From assembly GCA_964565795.1 (NCBI GenBank), contig CAZMGC010000016.1:1-21354 (forward strand): a stretch of DNA of 21,354 bases, written 5' to 3'. Made by a program: the position numbers and the translations under genes. Positions within the stretch are counted from its first letter, which is position 1, and every line of letters starts with the position of its first letter. The notes under the pieces were generated by a model, which saw nothing but the letters and a program-made list of their open reading frames with translations, did not search any database and had not been told where the DNA came from. The DNA is from 2-01-FULL-39-10-A sp964565795. GTDB lineage: Bacteria; Patescibacteriota; Microgenomatia; Levybacterales; UBA12049. Of the stretch, positions 21,233-21,354 are shown in pieces.

Positions 21233-21354
21233 AGGTCTTTTTGATAAGCTATTATCTTGCGTAATTGGCCTAGGGGAATCGGTTTTACCAATCGTTGGGC
21301 TTGATGCCCCACCTCATCCAGAAAAAGTTAAGGCTCCAGCCAGTATTGCTTCTT
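21233..21354 (-). other. Upstream part of the lipoprotein frame with in-frame TGA at the lipobox
   Basis: In the same frame as 20660-21232, codons from the window edge read EAILAGALTFSG, then TGA (21314-21316), then GGASSPTIGKTDSPRP. The hydrophobic stretch plus small residues is a signal-peptide end and lipobox in which the stop takes the place of the invariant cysteine (TGC/TGT). The signal peptide's start lies beyond the window. Confidence 0.6.

Noticed and set aside
21314..21316. UGA read as glycine or tryptophan (alternative code)
   Set aside because: TGA ends the Rhs, DUF11-like and PAP2 genes at coupled junctions, so it is a true stop in this genome.

Overview
The window is AT-rich, gene-dense bacterial DNA with very short or overlapping gene junctions. 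Several traits suggest a candidate-phyla-radiation (Patescibacteria) genome: small proteins, a LytR C-terminal-domain membrane protein, a secreted Rhs/YD protein with a CARDB insert, tRNA genes without encoded CCA, and an HNH gene tied to a tRNA gene. This placement is an inference from gene content, not from a phylogenetic marker. TGA is a normal stop here (for example at 2017-2019, 7101-7103 and 16626-16628), so the UGA-recoding Gracilibacteria/Absconditabacteria are unlikely.

Layout. 1-1535 (minus): a membrane protein with a LytR_C-type domain, cut by the window edge, and an AI-2E-family permease. 1610-1682: tRNA-Arg(UCU). 1688-7685 (minus): a coupled three-gene operon of a secreted DUF11-like protein, a 1695-residue Rhs/YD-repeat polymorphic-toxin-like protein and a small putative immunity protein; both junctions are ATGA overlaps. 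7846-11453: a small membrane protein, a HAD phosphatase divergent from an overlapping nadD-nadE pair, and two unrecognised genes. 11525-13482: a HxlR-type regulator with a DUF1801 gene, a 31-bp dyad operator, a LUD-domain protein and a YdeI/DUF1905-like protein. 13537-15036: a methyltransferase, a gamma-glutamylcyclotransferase-like protein and an unknown. 15087-15749: an intact tRNA-His whose 5' end is overlapped by an HNH endonuclease gene, with a diverged 5' half of a second tRNA-His on the other side of that gene. 15812-17327: a basic unknown protein and a PAP2 phosphatase-DgkA pair that fits undecaprenyl-phosphate recycling. 17382-20617: an anchored esterase, two small anchored unknowns, a GlsB/YeaQ-type protein and a HlyC/CorC-type CBS protein. 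The right edge holds a probable lipoprotein with TGA exactly where the lipobox cysteine codon should be.

Two signals stand out. First, most transcription-unit starts have a -10 box (often TGCTATAAT or TGATATACT) ending only 6-12 nt before the start codon, and no Shine-Dalgarno. That implies leaderless mRNAs as the normal mode; only the GlsB/YeaQ-like gene has a textbook Shine-Dalgarno. Second, the tRNA-His locus looks like a compact HNH unit that entered the anticodon region of a tRNA-His gene and left a complete tRNA-His behind.

No CRISPR array, rRNA gene, IS element or convincing intrinsic terminator was found, and no stretch above 300 bases lacks a feature.
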